Part shown: piece after piece, positions 36,735 to 44,280 of the stretch
How the letters are laid out: the number at the start of each line of letters is the position of its first letter
Numbering within the stretch: position 1 is the first letter of the stretch
Source of the DNA: Candidatus Kapaibacterium sp.
Lineage (GTDB): Bacteria; Bacteroidota; Ignavibacteria; Kapaibacteriales; HRBIN21
NCBI GenBank assembly: GCA_025059875.1
Contig: JANXCT010000006.1
Span: forward strand, 1-62,266
Length of the DNA: 62,266 bases
Direction: 5' to 3'
Program-made: the position numbers and the translations under genes
Notes under the pieces: model-generated
Told to the model about the DNA's origin: nothing
Databases searched by the model: none
Seen by the model: only the letters and a program-made list of their open reading frames with translations

Positions 36735-37324
36735 CGCCGCCACTTGATAGTGCAGCCAACAGCGCGTGTCTGCGTTACGGAAGGCGTTTCTCCCCGCAGG
36801 AGCGCGTTGATAGCGTCAGCCACGTAGCGCTGCCGGACTGCTGACGGGTCCTCGCTGTTGTCGTCAATAGCCCCCTTGTACGCCACAACGAACACCTCCC
36901 CAGCCCGTCGTAAGAGGAAGACCTCGGGGGTTCGCCGTGCCCCAAAGCGGCGTGCCACCTCTTGTGTCTCGTCCCAGACGTACGGGAAGGGATACCCCTT
37001 CTCAGCCGCCCGCTGCTGCATCTTCTCGAAGGAGTCGTCTGGCGAACGCTGTGGGTCGTTCGGTTGGATAGCCAAGACCGGGAATCCTTTCGGAGCGAAG
37101 CTCTGGTGGAGCTCTATGATGCGCTGCTCATATGCTTTCGCATACGGGCAGCTATTGCACGTAAAGACGACAACGACACCACGGGCATCCCTAGCGTACT
37201 GGCTCAGAGCGACGAGCGTCCCATCCACGTTCCGCAACCGGAAGTCTGCCACCGTGTCCCCGATAGTGTACGCCCAAGCCGGAACGATAAGAGTCCAGAG
37301 AGCCAGCATACGAGCCACCATCAT
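36728..37324 (-). CDS. Exported thioredoxin-fold (AhpC/TSA-like) protein
   Basis: 198 residues from ATG 37324, which overlaps the upstream stop (ATGA). Signal peptide MLALWTLIVPAWA. Redoxin domain: IGDTVADFRLRNVDGTLVALSQYA, then FTCNSCPYAKAYEQRIIELHQ with the redox pair C56/C59 in CNSC. This is the peroxiredoxin-like subgroup with a CxxCPY motif, often exported; likely a periplasmic thiol oxidoreductase. Longer frame to 37669 runs through the upstream gene and is rejected. Confidence 0.88.
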   Translation of the reverse strand: MMVARMLALWTLIVPAWAYTIGDTVADFRLRNVDGTLVALSQYARDARGVVVVFTCNSCPYAKAYEQRIIELHQSFAPKGFPVLAIQPNDPQRSPDDSFEKMQQRAAEKGYPFPYVWDETQEVARRFGARRTPEVFLLRRAGEVFVVAYKGAIDDNSEDPSAVRQRYVADAINALLRGETPSVTQTRAVGCTIKWRRQ

Positions 37325-37824
37325 CGAGGTCGCAGGTACTGTTGGACATGTTCCTCCAAAGCTGCAGCTGTCCATTCCCCTTCCACGAGGCTGGACAGCG
37401 AATCTGTCACCCGCCAGAAGAGCGTTGCCGGAAGTGTCCCCGACCACTCCGGATGGAGCGTATCCATCCACTGGTCTCCACGCCCGTACGACAGCAGGAG
37501 AGAGTATGCCTGGAAGCGGCGTCGGGCAAGGAAGCGCAGGACCTGCTGCCGCCGCGCCTGGGAGTCCACGTTGACCAGCCACACCCGAACGGGCAGATGT
37601 GCATACCGACGCGCTAGGGAGTCGAAGAGCGGGAGCTCCGTAAGGCACGGAGTGCACCACGTCGCCCACAGGTTGACCACCACAAGGGTATCGCCCTGGC
37701 GTTGCAGGAGCTGCCGGAGCTGCGTTGGAGTCACAACGGGGAATGGAGCCTGCGCAGCAATACTGCTTACTGCAACTCCGGCTGCTACCAAGGCGACCCT
37801 CACCTTATGGGCTAAACTGGCCAT
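37321..37824 (-). CDS. TlpA/ResA-like exported thioredoxin
   Basis: 167 residues from ATG 37824 (MASLAHKVRVALVAAGVAVS signal peptide). VVVNLWATWCTPCLTELPLF holds the active-site pair C57/C60. The domain is short and the C-terminal part diverges from classic ResA, though TLPATLFWRV keeps the cis-Pro loop. Expected in the periplasm. ATG at 37860 is an alternative start overlapping the previous gene by 17 nt. Followed by a second redox protein in ATGA coupling. Confidence 0.87.
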   Translation of the reverse strand: MASLAHKVRVALVAAGVAVSSIAAQAPFPVVTPTQLRQLLQRQGDTLVVVNLWATWCTPCLTELPLFDSLARRYAHLPVRVWLVNVDSQARRQQVLRFLARRRFQAYSLLLSYGRGDQWMDTLHPEWSGTLPATLFWRVTDSLSSLVEGEWTAAALEEHVQQYLRPR

Positions 37825-37843
37825 AGTAGCACAGACGCACTCC

Positions 37844-38710
37844 TCAGCGCGGTAGCGCATCCTGCGACGGCAGTACTGGCAGAGAAAGGCAGCGCTGGGC
37901 TGTGAAGATATCCAGCGTGCCTACTCCGGTACCACGGACGAAGAGGGCCTTGTGAGAGCCTGGCAGGAGGCAGAAATCCGATTCATCGGCCGCAGTATTG
38001 AGTCCAACGAGCGGCTCCGGATCGCTCCATCGCCCGTCCCAACCGCGAACGCTGATGAAGAGATCATACCCGCCAGCGCCACCGTGACCGTTGGAGGCGA
38101 AGTAGAGAGTATCGGCTGCAGCCAGGTGCGGAGTAATCTCGTTGCCTGGGGAATTCAGCTCTCGGAGATTCTGCGGAACGCTCCAGCTACCATCCCCCTG
38201 GCGGTAGCAGATCCAGAGGTCAGTGCCGCCCCGTCCAGAAGCTCTGGTTGAGGCGAAGATGAGCACTCGACCGTCGGGCGAGACCGTCGGATGCATCGTA
38301 AACGCCTCTTCAGCCTCTAGCGCCGGCAGCTCCTGCCATCGCCACTGACCATTAACCTCGGGCACGGCCTCCACAATGTGCAAGTAAGCCTGCCGGCGCC
38401 CTAGCCGATACCGGCAGACGTAAAGGTTTCCCGTCGGAAGCGGAGCAGCGTACGAGAGGTGATGCCCACTCACAGAGAGTAGTGGCTGTGGTGTCCCCCA
38501 GTTTGTATCTTGCCAGGCTACCCTGTAGATTCGCGACTCTCCTTGCCGCGTGGAGCTCAGCAGTAGATAACCTCGCCATCGGTCCCAGACGGGGGCAAAG
38601 TCGTCTGCTGCAGAGTTCAGCGCCGCTGCACGCCCCACCTCACACCACTGTCCCGCAAGGGGTAGCGCTATGCCAAGAGCAAGCAGTCCTACTTTACCCC
38701 AACACATCAT
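37844..38710 (-). CDS. Exported PD40/WD40-like beta-propeller protein
   Basis: 288 residues. Signal peptide MMCWGKVGLLALGIALPLAG. Four or more PD40 repeats: DDFAPVWDRWRGYLLLSSTRQ, MHPTVSPDGRVLIFASTRASG, ITPHLAAADTLYFASNGHGG and DFCLLPGSHKALFVRGTG. The first resembles N-termini of OmpA-type proteins that carry PD40 domains in Bacteroidota, but no OmpA domain follows. The start overlaps the ktrA stop (ATGA). Partner unknown. Confidence 0.85.
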   Translation of the reverse strand: MMCWGKVGLLALGIALPLAGQWCEVGRAAALNSAADDFAPVWDRWRGYLLLSSTRQGESRIYRVAWQDTNWGTPQPLLSVSGHHLSYAAPLPTGNLYVCRYRLGRRQAYLHIVEAVPEVNGQWRWQELPALEAEEAFTMHPTVSPDGRVLIFASTRASGRGGTDLWICYRQGDGSWSVPQNLRELNSPGNEITPHLAAADTLYFASNGHGGAGGYDLFISVRGWDGRWSDPEPLVGLNTAADESDFCLLPGSHKALFVRGTGVGTLDIFTAQRCLSLPVLPSQDALPR

Positions 38711-39402
38711 TCCTCCTCTAGCAGCCGGTGAAGCTCTTGCTCTCGGCCAAAGACAACCAGGATATCTCCCGGCTCGATGATCGTCTCTGGTGTCGGCACC
38801 CCAATAACGCGGACACGCTCGTGCTGCCCCAAACTCAGCAGCCCCGCTCGCTGCTGGACCCGCTTAATGGTGACCAGGTTCACCCCATAGCGCTCACGCA
38901 GGCCTAAGTCGCGGAGCTGCTTACCGATGAAGTGGCGCGGGGCCTCTATCTCCACGATACTGTACTCTGGCGAAAGCTCAAAAGCCTTGCGGACTCTTCC
39001 CAGCAGTAGCCGATTGGCCAAAGCTTCAGCAGCCTCGGCCTCTGGCAGCACCAGCTCCTGCACCCCCATGAGGCGAAGAAGCCGCTCGTGGACAGGAGAG
39101 ATGACGCGACTGATGATCTGCTTGACCCCAATCTCCTGCAGTGATGCCGTCGTTAGGAGTGAGCTCTGGAAGTCTTCCCCAATAGCGACGACCACAACAT
39201 CCACGTCCCGCAGCCCCAGCTTTCGCAAGGGCCGGGCTTCGGTCGAATCCAGCGTCACCGCTACAGCAACCCGATCCTGGAGGAACTCCACTTGTTCAGG
39301 ATTGCGGTCAATGGCTAAGACCTCGCATCCCTCTTCGGTAAGGCGTAGCGCTAAGTTCCGCCCAAAGTGGCCCAGCCCAATGATAGCAACACGGAGGCTC
39401 AT
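38707..39402 (-). CDS. ktrA: TrkA/KtrA-type potassium channel gating protein
   Basis: 231 residues: RCK-N domain with G9-x-G11-x-x-G14 and D32 (NAD/ATP-type Rossmann site) followed by an RCK-C domain (about 145-228, VRVIGVPTPETIIEPGDILVVFG). A cytoplasmic ring that gates the K+ translocating subunit encoded 7 nt upstream. Confidence 0.95.
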   Translation of the reverse strand: MSLRVAIIGLGHFGRNLALRLTEEGCEVLAIDRNPEQVEFLQDRVAVAVTLDSTEARPLRKLGLRDVDVVVVAIGEDFQSSLLTTASLQEIGVKQIISRVISPVHERLLRLMGVQELVLPEAEAAEALANRLLLGRVRKAFELSPEYSIVEIEAPRHFIGKQLRDLGLRERYGVNLVTIKRVQQRAGLLSLGQHERVRVIGVPTPETIIEPGDILVVFGREQELHRLLEEE

Positions 39403-39409
39403 CTCATAC

Positions 39410-41167
39410 CTATGCGATGATGACTCGTTCCTGCGGATAGTGATAGCGCTCTGCAGGACGTGTGGGGATCAACATTAGGAGCACCGAAAGCACCCCAACA
39501 CGTCCGACGAGCATCAACAGGCATAGCAGTAGCTTAGATACAGCACTGAGCTCTGCCGTAATCCCACGCGACAGCCCTACGGTCCCTAGTGCTGACGCTG
39601 TCTCAAACAGCACGTCAATCCAGCTTCGGTGTGGCTCCAACATCTGCAAGCAGAAAGCACTGCTCAGCAGGAGTGCAGCAGAAGCAACTACCGCAGCCAA
39701 TGCTCGAAGCACACTCTCAAGAGGGAGCTCACGGTAGAAGAGCTCAACCCGATCCCCTCCTCGGAGGAGCTGCACCACACCAATCACAGCAACCGCTACG
39801 GTGAGCGTCTTCACTCCACCACCTGTAGAGGCCGGGGAAGCCCCAACCCACATAAGACCTATGACGACCAGTGAAGCCGGTACCGAAAGCTGATCAATTG
39901 GCACACTGTTGAACCCCGCTGTTCGGGGAACGGCGGCTAAGAATAGAGCCTGGAACCACTGCTCAACGCCAGAAAACCCACGGAAGACCCCATCGTGCTC
40001 TAGAACCCACAGCAAGACTGTTCCCCCAAGCAGGAGGACAAAGGTAGACAGCAACACGAGCTTTGCGCTAACGGGTAGTCTTCGCTGGAGCCGACGCGCA
40101 GGAGCAGCCCACGGACGCATGGCCAGAAGAGCTGACAGCACAGGAAAGCCTAATCCACCGAGGACGACCAGGGCTAAAATGGTTGCCAAGTACAAAAGGT
40201 TATGCTGCTGCGCTACAAGGTTCGCCGGATAGAGCGAGAAACCAGCGTTGCAGAATGCCGACACGGCGTGGAACAGCGCCCGGAATGCCTTCTGACCGTC
40301 CAACGGAAACCCACCACCATCGCTCCAGTAAAGCAGGCATGCTCCTACCCCTTCTACGAGCACCGTTAGCCCAACGATTCGCACTAGCAACCGACGAACC
40401 TCCGCGAGGCTCTCTACGGCGAAGACATCCCTCAGTACGAGTCGCTCCCGTACTCCCAGTCCACCGGTGAAGAGCAGACCGAAGAAGCTCATGAATGTCA
40501 TGAGCCCCAGCCCGCCTACCTGGATAAGCCCGAGGAGGATGAGGTGCCCCAAGAGCGTAAAGTGCGTTGCCGTATCCACCACCGTCAGCCCAGTTACACA
40601 CACAGCACTCGTTGCCGTGAAGAGGGCATCCAGAACCCCGAGCTCCTGCGTCCGGGCTGCTGGCAACAATAGCAGTCCCGCACCAAGGAGGCTCAGCGCG
40701 ACGAAGCTCAGCAATAACAATCCCGCTGGATGCAATTCCAGTCGGCTGATCGCTGCATGATGGCGCACTACCCGAACGAAGAGCCCCCCAAGCACCAGCG
40801 CCTGCGTCACCACTAAGTACACTAACGCAACCCGTTCCCAACTCACGCCCGGTAAGAACGCACCTCCAACCCAGCGCAGGAGTTCCTGTGCTACTAGCGC
40901 TCCCCCAACGAGCAGAGCTACCCCAGCCTCCAACCAATGCTGGCGAAGGTAGCGTCCTGGCGAAGCAACTATGGCAACCCTCAGGAGCTCCTGCAGTACG
41001 AAGATCACCAGCACAATCCGCGTAGCTTCCTCCAACCACGTCCACGTACGTGCAAATCCCACCTCCCCAATGATGAGCGCCAGTGCTCCACCACCGCAGA
41101 GTAGCAGCAGCCCGTTGAGCCCATGCCATACCCATCGGAGCCGCTCGGTTCGTAAGAGGACCTGCAT
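39410..41167 (-). CDS. ktrB: KtrB/TrkH-type potassium uptake channel
   Basis: 585 residues. Inner-membrane K+ channel of the Trk/Ktr/HKT superfamily. All four selectivity-filter loops with central Gly are visible: AVCVTGLT, AFCNAGFS, PRTAGFNS and ALGTVGLS. An N-terminal extension of about 130 residues with extra hydrophobic helices precedes the four M1-P-M2 units (conserved family core starts near HPAGLLLLSFVALSLLGAGL). First gene of a five-gene operon with ktrA, a propeller protein and two thioredoxin-like proteins. Diverges from a lipoprotein gene at 41253. Confidence 0.94.
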   Translation of the reverse strand: MQVLLRTERLRWVWHGLNGLLLLCGGGALALIIGEVGFARTWTWLEEATRIVLVIFVLQELLRVAIVASPGRYLRQHWLEAGVALLVGGALVAQELLRWVGGAFLPGVSWERVALVYLVVTQALVLGGLFVRVVRHHAAISRLELHPAGLLLLSFVALSLLGAGLLLLPAARTQELGVLDALFTATSAVCVTGLTVVDTATHFTLLGHLILLGLIQVGGLGLMTFMSFFGLLFTGGLGVRERLVLRDVFAVESLAEVRRLLVRIVGLTVLVEGVGACLLYWSDGGGFPLDGQKAFRALFHAVSAFCNAGFSLYPANLVAQQHNLLYLATILALVVLGGLGFPVLSALLAMRPWAAPARRLQRRLPVSAKLVLLSTFVLLLGGTVLLWVLEHDGVFRGFSGVEQWFQALFLAAVPRTAGFNSVPIDQLSVPASLVVIGLMWVGASPASTGGGVKTLTVAVAVIGVVQLLRGGDRVELFYRELPLESVLRALAAVVASAALLLSSAFCLQMLEPHRSWIDVLFETASALGTVGLSRGITAELSAVSKLLLCLLMLVGRVGVLSVLLMLIPTRPAERYHYPQERVIIA

Positions 41168-41212
41168 CCGAAACGTTATGCGCCTATGCTCACCCCGAGT
41201 GCCTCGCTGCTG

Positions 41213-41220
41213 TAAATTTG
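41213..41220 (+). promoter_or_regulatory. TAnnTTTG promoter-like element (TAAATTTG)
   Basis: Plus strand reads GCTGTAAATTTGTATGC, 32 nt before the ATG of the lipoprotein gene, in the 85-nt divergent gap with ktrB. Confidence 0.55.
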
Positions 41221-41252
41221 TATGCAGCCCACGACAGGATACGCACGAAATT

Positions 41253-42278
41253 ATGCACCCTCTTGCTGTTCCCGCTCTCTTGGCCCTCCTCCTGGCAGGC
41301 TGCCAACGCAGCGCAGAACCTCAGCCAATGCCTGCCACTGCACGCCCTTTGCCTCCAAAGCTCCCGGTGGAGTATACAATCCTTCCGCACGGAGCAGAGT
41401 TGACTTCAACTGTCGGGAACATTACCTATCGCATCCTTGCTGTCCGCACCACCTCCCACGACGCTTGGTCCGACTGTGTCATAGATTCCATCGTCGTGCT
41501 CACTGGTTCTCTGGGGGATAGCATCTACCGACTCCACGCAGTCTTCCACGACATTGAAGGAACGTGCCTCTCCACCACCGACACTACCCCACCGCTCACT
41601 GTCGAGACAGTTGGAGGTAGAAGCTTCCCGCTACTCATTGCTCACACATGGTCTGGAGGAAATGGAGGGGAAAGCTTCGGAATGGTCATCTGGTCCCTCA
41701 ATCCCCCTCGCAGAGTGGCTGAGCTAGTAGGTACCCCACGACTACTCCGTCTCGGTCGGGACAGTCTTTTGGTGGCGGTTGGTTACGGCCCGTTCTGGCC
41801 TGATGAATGGGACGGACCTCGGGCTCTTCTGATGTACATCCCCAACCGCTTCTTCGTCCTAGAACCTACTGTCGACTCTAAACGGGCCGAGGAGGTATGG
41901 AGAGAGTTCCTGCAAATGGAACGGCATGCCGCCCTCCGTGCCTACGACTCTCTCCTCCACACAGAGGAGATGACATGGGAGGGTCCGTTAGTCTGGAACG
42001 CTGCCGCTTACATCCTGTATTCTCGTCTTGCTGGTGAGGAAGGTGAAGCTCGCAAGTTCGCATCGCGAGAGCTCCCGAGACTCCGCCGTCTCCAGCTCCC
42101 TCGAGAAGCAATCGGGTACATTCGCGCGGCTCTCTCTGTACCCCTCTCACCAGAAGTCCGTGGAAACGCTGTATTTTTGCACACTTCTAGCAGTATCTCC
42201 AGTAGCGCCGAATATCTGCTGGCCAATGCACGACGCTATCCCGCCTGCTATTCTGGAACGTCTCCAGGCCATCTGTAA
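41253..42278 (+). CDS. Lipoprotein of unknown function
   Basis: 341 residues from ATG 41253; lipobox LLLAGC in MHPLAVPALLALLLAGCQRS. The body has beta-rich segments (VGNITYRILAVRTTSHDAW, TVETVGGRSFPLLIAHTW) and a helical C-terminal part (AEEVWREFLQMERHAALRAY). No recognised domain. The last 100 nt run through the TATTTTTG element of rimP and the frame ends 53 nt inside rimP. The functional C-terminus may be upstream if a frameshift is present. Confidence 0.75.
   Translation: MHPLAVPALLALLLAGCQRSAEPQPMPATARPLPPKLPVEYTILPHGAELTSTVGNITYRILAVRTTSHDAWSDCVIDSIVVLTGSLGDSIYRLHAVFHDIEGTCLSTTDTTPPLTVETVGGRSFPLLIAHTWSGGNGGESFGMVIWSLNPPRRVAELVGTPRLLRLGRDSLLVAVGYGPFWPDEWDGPRALLMYIPNRFFVLEPTVDSKRAEEVWREFLQMERHAALRAYDSLLHTEEMTWEGPLVWNAAAYILYSRLAGEEGEARKFASRELPRLRRLQLPREAIGYIRAALSVPLSPEVRGNAVFLHTSSSISSSAEYLLANARRYPACYSGTSPGHL
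42172..42179 (+). promoter_or_regulatory. TAnnTTTG promoter-like element (TATTTTTG) before rimP
   Basis: In the 13-mer CTGTATTTTTGCA (42169-42181), 46 nt before the rimP ATG and inside the 3' end of the lipoprotein frame. Probably drives rimP to pnp. Confidence 0.6.
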
Positions 42279-42672
42279 TGCACATGGCTGCTACCTCTTG
42301 GAGGCTCGCCTCATCGGCCTCCCCGGACGCCAGCGACTGGTGCTCTACATTGACAACGAGACAGGTGTGACGCACCGAGAGTGTGCTGCCATCTCGGATG
42401 CCGTTCTGGCAGAGTTCGTTGGTGATCCCTTCGAGGATGCATTCCAGTTTCTTGAAGTATCTTCGCCGGGGATAGACCGACCGCTGACCTTTCCGTGGCA
42501 GTTCACCAAACATATCGGACGCCGGCTCCGATGCGAATTAGTAGATCATTCTCGGGTAGAGGGAACTCTCCAGAGCGTCACTCCACAGGGCTTTCATCTA
42601 CGACAGGGACAGTCGCAGCGTTGGGTCCCCTTTTCAGAGCTGCTCAACGCCTACGTCCTCCCACAGTGGTAG
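42226..42672 (+). CDS. rimP: Ribosome maturation factor RimP
   Basis: 148 residues from ATG 42226 (MHDAIPPAILERLQAICNAHGC). Needed for 30S maturation. RLVLYIDNETGVTHRECAAISDAV, FLEVSSPGIDRPLTFPWQFTKHIGR are family blocks, followed by an SH3-like C-terminal domain. First gene of the operon; nusA follows after 24 nt. Confidence 0.95.
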   Translation: MHDAIPPAILERLQAICNAHGCYLLEARLIGLPGRQRLVLYIDNETGVTHRECAAISDAVLAEFVGDPFEDAFQFLEVSSPGIDRPLTFPWQFTKHIGRRLRCELVDHSRVEGTLQSVTPQGFHLRQGQSQRWVPFSELLNAYVLPQW

Positions 42673-42696
42673 TGCTACAACGGCCTGCTATAACTC

Positions 42697-44268
42697 ATGC
42701 CACGTCGTAGAAAGCAACACACGCCTGATAAGCAGCAGATCATCGCCGCGTTTACAGAAATGGCGCGCCAGAAGCGCGTCGATCGGGACATCCTCCAAGG
42801 CATCCTCGAGGAGGTTCTACGCTATATGGTGCAGAAGAAGTACGGCCCCAACGCACAAGCGGAGATCATTGTCAACATGGACAAGGGTGACATCGAAATC
42901 TACGTTGTTCGCACCGTCGTTGAGACTGTGGAGGATCCCAGCACAGAGATCGCCTTAGAAGAACTTGAAGCCCGTGGTGAAGAGGGATACGAGGTCGGCG
43001 ACGAGTACGTAGAGGAGATCCGGCTAGAGGACCTACCAGTAGTCTTTGGACGGCGAATTGTCGCCTGGGGTATGCAGCGCCTTGCACAGCGTATCCGAGA
43101 GGTTGAGCGTGAGAACATCTATACCGAGTACAGCTCCCGAGTTGGCGAAATCATCATCGGCGAAATCTACCAAGTCCGGCGCGGCGACGTCCTGGTGCTC
43201 CACGATAAAGTGGAGATGCGATTGCCACGGGAGGAGCAAATTCCGGGTGAACGCTACCGTAAGGGAGCAACCCTGCGCGCCCTCATTAAGGAGGTCCGTC
43301 CTACCGGTGGCCCTGGCGGGATGCCCGACATTATCCTCTCCCGCGCTGATGACCGCTTCTTCAAGCAGCTCTTCGAGCTTGAAATCCCTGAGGTATACGA
43401 CGGCGTAGTAGAGATTAAGGCTGTCGCCCGTGAACCCGGAGAACGAGCAAAGGTTGCCGTTATCTCCCACGACGACCGTGTGGATCCTGTCGGTGCCTGT
43501 GTTGGTATGAAGGGCATCCGCATCCATGCCATCGTCCGGGAGCTTAACAATGAAAACATCGACGTCATCGAGTACTCTCCAGACCCTGCCACCTTCATTG
43601 CGCGGGCACTCCAGCCAGCTCGTGTCCTCAGCGTGGAAGTCCACCCCGAAACGCGGAGTGCCACTGTGGTGGTCCCCAACGACCAAGTAGCCTTAGCTGT
43701 TGGGCGCAACGGCCACAACGTACGTTTAGCTAGCAAGCTAACCGGATACGCTATCACCCTCGTCAAGGAAACTCCGGAAGACATCGAATTGTTTGAGTTC
43801 CGGGAAGAATTGGGCCGGGAGCTCTACGAACGCCTTATTGAAGCTGGCATTGATACTGCACGAGAGTTCTTGGAGGCTGACCCCGAGAAACTCCTACGTA
43901 TACCAGGTATGACCAAGGACCTCCTCTTGGAACTCCGCCAGCTGATGCTTGAGGAGTTCGATGAGCAAGAGGATCCGGCCATACGGGAACGCATCCTAGC
44001 ACTAGAGCTCTCCACCACCCTGGAAACTGTAGATAGCAGCCCCACTCTGGAGTCAGCATCCACAACCCCGACAGCATCAGAGGCTGCATCACTGGCTCCT
44101 CAGCGCCGCTCTATCCTGGAGGTAGAGGACGTCCGTGAGGTCTTCGCAGAAGAACAAAGCCGCGACTATGGCGGTGGACGGGACGAAGAAGGAGAAGATG
44201 AAGAAGAGCGCTACCGACTCTCCGACGAGCTGCCGTATAGCGATAGTGAAGACGAGCACACTGCATAG
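42697..44268 (+). CDS. nusA: Transcription termination/antitermination factor NusA
   Basis: 523 residues. N-terminal RNA-polymerase-binding domain (1-130), S1 domain (GEIIIGEIYQVRRGDVLV), tandem KH domains (CVGMKGIRIHAIVRELNNENID; NDQVALAVGRNGHNVRLASKLTGY), then a helical/HhH region (EFLEADPEKLLRIPGMTKDLL). The last 90 residues are acidic and low-complexity. Between rimP and infB as usual. Confidence 0.96.
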   Translation: MPRRRKQHTPDKQQIIAAFTEMARQKRVDRDILQGILEEVLRYMVQKKYGPNAQAEIIVNMDKGDIEIYVVRTVVETVEDPSTEIALEELEARGEEGYEVGDEYVEEIRLEDLPVVFGRRIVAWGMQRLAQRIREVERENIYTEYSSRVGEIIIGEIYQVRRGDVLVLHDKVEMRLPREEQIPGERYRKGATLRALIKEVRPTGGPGGMPDIILSRADDRFFKQLFELEIPEVYDGVVEIKAVAREPGERAKVAVISHDDRVDPVGACVGMKGIRIHAIVRELNNENIDVIEYSPDPATFIARALQPARVLSVEVHPETRSATVVVPNDQVALAVGRNGHNVRLASKLTGYAITLVKETPEDIELFEFREELGRELYERLIEAGIDTAREFLEADPEKLLRIPGMTKDLLLELRQLMLEEFDEQEDPAIRERILALELSTTLETVDSSPTLESASTTPTASEAASLAPQRRSILEVEDVREVFAEEQSRDYGGGRDEEGEDEEERYRLSDELPYSDSEDEHTA

Positions 44269-44280
44269 CAGTCGCTGCCC

